The notes below the pieces were generated by a model. The model was given only the letters and a program-made list of their open reading frames with translations. It did no database searches and was not told the origin of the DNA. Of a stretch of DNA of 64,000 nt, positions 62,296-64,000 are shown in pieces (positions within the stretch are counted from its first letter, which is position 1; every line of letters begins with the position of its first letter). The position numbers and the translations under genes were made by a program. Origin of the DNA: Pseudomonas kermanshahensis (GTDB lineage Bacteria > Pseudomonadota > Gammaproteobacteria > Pseudomonadales > Pseudomonadaceae); assembly GCF_014269205.2 (NCBI RefSeq), contig NZ_JABWRY020000001.1:310001-374000 (forward strand), in the 5' to 3' direction.

Positions 62296-62526
62296 GGGAG
62301 TGGCCTCACGCTTTTTGTGATTGTGGTGAGCGATTCTGGTGGCGCTTGGCGGGGGGAAAAATCGCTGGGGGCAAATAATCAGTTCAGGAAAGTGTGAAGT
62401 GATGTTTGGCTGGCTTTACCCTCGTATTGCCCGTGGATTAAGGTGGAAGGAGTCGTGTTGAGCAGTAGCCATTGGCGTGTAGAACGTAAAACTGACGAAG
62501 CCCCTTACCTCCTTGGACTGTAGGCA

Positions 62527-63516
62527 ATGAGTAAGTACGAACCACCGCTCACGGTAACACCTCGTATTTTGGCATTGGTTGCCGAGATCAGTGAGCTTGT
62601 GGGGTTGTTGGCTGCTCACCCGGACAGCGGGCTGACGCCGCAACTGCGCCGGGGCAACCGTATTCGGACTATCCAGGCATCACTTGCAATAGAGAACAAT
62701 ACGTTGAGCGTGGAGCAGGTAACTGCATTGCTGGATGGCAAGCGGGTATTGGGGTTGCCACGTGAAATCCAGGAAGTCCGAAATGCATTCGTTACCTATG
62801 ATGCAATGGCGAACTGGCGCCCCGGCTCTCAAGACGATCTCCTCGCTGCACACGGTATGCTGATGCAAGGGCTGATTGATGACGCTGGCCATTTTCGCAA
62901 GGGGGGCGTAGGGATCTATCGCGGGGTACGCTTACTGCACATGGCGCCCCCAGCCAGTCGGGTCGCGACGCTCGTGCAGGGCCTATTGCACTGGCTCGTA
63001 AAAAACGATTGGCACCCCCTGATCATCAGCTGTGTATTTCACTACGAGTTTGAGTTCATCCACCCGTTTGCTGATGGAAATGGGCGAATGGGACGGCTCT
63101 GGCAGACGCTGTTGCTTAGTCGTTGGCGACCAGTCCTGGCATACCTTCCGGTAGAAACGGTAATCCGTGAGCAGCAAGAAGCCTACTATTTGGCGCTTGC
63201 CGCAGCCGATCAGTCTGGTGAAGCAACCCCGTTTGTCGAGTATATGCTCCAAGCACTGCTTCAAGCCCTCAGCGAAGCAGTGGGTAGCGATCAAGTAGGC
63301 GATCAAGTAACCGATCAAGTAGCGAGACTGCTCAATGTTCTGCCCATTGGGATTTCATTGAAGGCCAATGAATTGATGGATCGCCTTGGGCTCTCGCACC
63401 GTCCCACATTCAGCAAGAATTACCTTAAACCAGCAATTGCTATGGGTTTGATCGAAATGACTGATCCTCATTCTGCTCGCAGTCCTAGACAGCAATATCG
63501 TCGAGTCGCCAAGTAA
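62527..63516 (+). CDS. Fic/DOC family AMPylase-type protein
   Basis: 329 residues, MSKYEPPLTVTPRILALVAE. The catalytic motif HPFADGNGRMGR (His179) is complete. The inhibitory helix SLAIEN at residues 52-57 has the (S/T)xxxE(G/N) form, so the protein is class II, self-inhibited through Glu56. A DQVGDQVTDQV repeat links to a C-terminal winged helix (ANELMDRLGLSHRPTFSKNY). It probably transfers AMP or a similar group to a target protein. No antitoxin gene is adjacent, in line with the internal inhibitor. Confidence 0.92.
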   Translation: MSKYEPPLTVTPRILALVAEISELVGLLAAHPDSGLTPQLRRGNRIRTIQASLAIENNTLSVEQVTALLDGKRVLGLPREIQEVRNAFVTYDAMANWRPGSQDDLLAAHGMLMQGLIDDAGHFRKGGVGIYRGVRLLHMAPPASRVATLVQGLLHWLVKNDWHPLIISCVFHYEFEFIHPFADGNGRMGRLWQTLLLSRWRPVLAYLPVETVIREQQEAYYLALAAADQSGEATPFVEYMLQALLQALSEAVGSDQVGDQVTDQVARLLNVLPIGISLKANELMDRLGLSHRPTFSKNYLKPAIAMGLIEMTDPHSARSPRQQYRRVAK

Positions 63517-63651
63517 ACGATCCGCTTGTATGGGCCAACTGGCGGGGCTATCCCCAAATGACCGGCATACGCCAAACCCGCTGTCATCGAACTGCAACGT
63601 ACATCCCGCACCCTTTCTGCCATCAACCTCAATGCCTCATTGCGAGTTCGA

Positions 63652-64000
63652 ATGGGTCATCCCGCGCTGCATCCGCAACAGGACCATGACCTGTTCGGCC
63701 TGCTTTATGCTTTTGCCTTCCGCCCAGGCCAGCCCGGTCGCGAGATCGATTCGGCGCAGTTGCTGCGCAAGCTCGGCGAACCGCCTGAGCCCGACGAATT
63801 TTTATGGCTGCACCTGAACCTGGCCCATGCCGCTTGCGAGCGCTGGCTGCGCGCCCACCTGACGCTGCCCGATGCGTTTTTCGAAACCTTGCGCGAGGGG
63901 TCCCGGTCGACCCGTATCGAACATGCCGATTCGGCGCTGTTGGCGGTGGTCAACGATGTGGTGTTCAACTTCGGCCTGGTGTCGTCGGACATTTCCACGC
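63652..64000 (+). CDS. CorA/ZntB-type transporter, 5' part
   Basis: ATG at 63652 (MGHPALHPQQDHDLFGLLYA) is open to the window end, 116 codons. WLHLNLAHAACERWLRAHLT and SDIST near the edge resemble the soluble funnel domain of ZntB/CorA metal transporters. The membrane end with the GMN motif would lie beyond 64000. The start lacks a clear ribosome-binding site; an in-frame TTG at 63640 is possible. Confidence 0.75.
   Translation, partial: MGHPALHPQQDHDLFGLLYAFAFRPGQPGREIDSAQLLRKLGEPPEPDEFLWLHLNLAHAACERWLRAHLTLPDAFFETLREGSRSTRIEHADSALLAVVNDVVFNFGLVSSDIST

Overview
The window is a chromosomal segment of a high-GC gammaproteobacterium, almost certainly of the Pseudomonas putida group. The gene order mdh ... 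fecI-fecR-TonB receptor, glyA, morA-like, ettA, gdhA, Lon-like protease, fklB, ispB, rplU-rpmA-obgE-proB, mksFEB, holD-rimI, alkA-ada is the core backbone I know from P. putida. Pseudomonas-type REP inverted repeats (GCGGGCTTGCCCCGCG cores and the AGCAGCCTTGTGCTGC variant) fill many intergenic gaps.

Layout. 1-1.5 kb: an AT-rich foreign end carrying the start of an AAA-15 ATPase on the minus strand, which runs off the window, and a gene-free stretch rich in palindromes. 1.5-3.5 kb: small accessory genes, namely a membrane peptide, a winged-helix regulator with a 16-bp palindrome at its translation start, and a C4-antisense-RNA-like leader followed by two coupled small ORFs. 3.5-12.5 kb: malate dehydrogenase, a HigB/HigA-like toxin-antitoxin pair, a complete Fur-boxed FecI/FecR/TonB-receptor iron-signalling cassette, an arsenite-permease-like exporter and glyA. 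12.7-21.2 kb: a MorA-like GGDEF/EAL protein, a small zinc-motif protein, a REP element holding six 44-bp tandem repeats, ettA and gdhA. 21.4-30.8 kb: Gre-like factor, lipoprotein, DUF4105 and DUF3015 proteins, a LonB/LonC-type protease, small conserved proteins, FklB, a Fur-boxed small protein and a PhnA-like protein. 30.9-41 kb: ispB, the rplU-rpmA-obgE / proB cluster, CreA and the MksF-MksE-MksB condensin. 41-46 kb: holD-rimI, an orphan RHS-core toxin-like gene bounded by broken copies of neighbouring genes, carbonic anhydrase, an M15-like peptidase, LysR and LysE genes. 46.8-53 kb: three more FecI/FecR loci (a miniature pair, an orphan FecR and an orphan FecI-FecR pair) around a tRNA-Met and two MFS exporters. 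53-64 kb: AlkA, Ada, an MscS-type channel, a DUF3422 protein, an NTF2-like/NCS1 permease/aldehyde dehydrogenase operon, a Fic protein and the start of a CorA/ZntB-type transporter.

How it fits together. Iron control recurs: Fur-box-like sequences lie before fecI (9.45 kb), a small ORF (30.28 kb), the mini FecI/FecR locus (46.9 kb) and the orphan FecR/MFS divergent region (48.55 kb). DNA repair (alkA, ada), translation and growth (rplU, rpmA, obgE, ettA), chromosome organisation (mksFEB, no mksG) and c-di-GMP signalling make up the core. The most unusual features are the RHS gene sitting on the scar of a tandem duplication, the miniature Fur-boxed sigma/anti-sigma-like pair, the C4-RNA-like leader and the REP-derived 44-bp minisatellite. 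All identifications come from reading the sequence; no database search was run.
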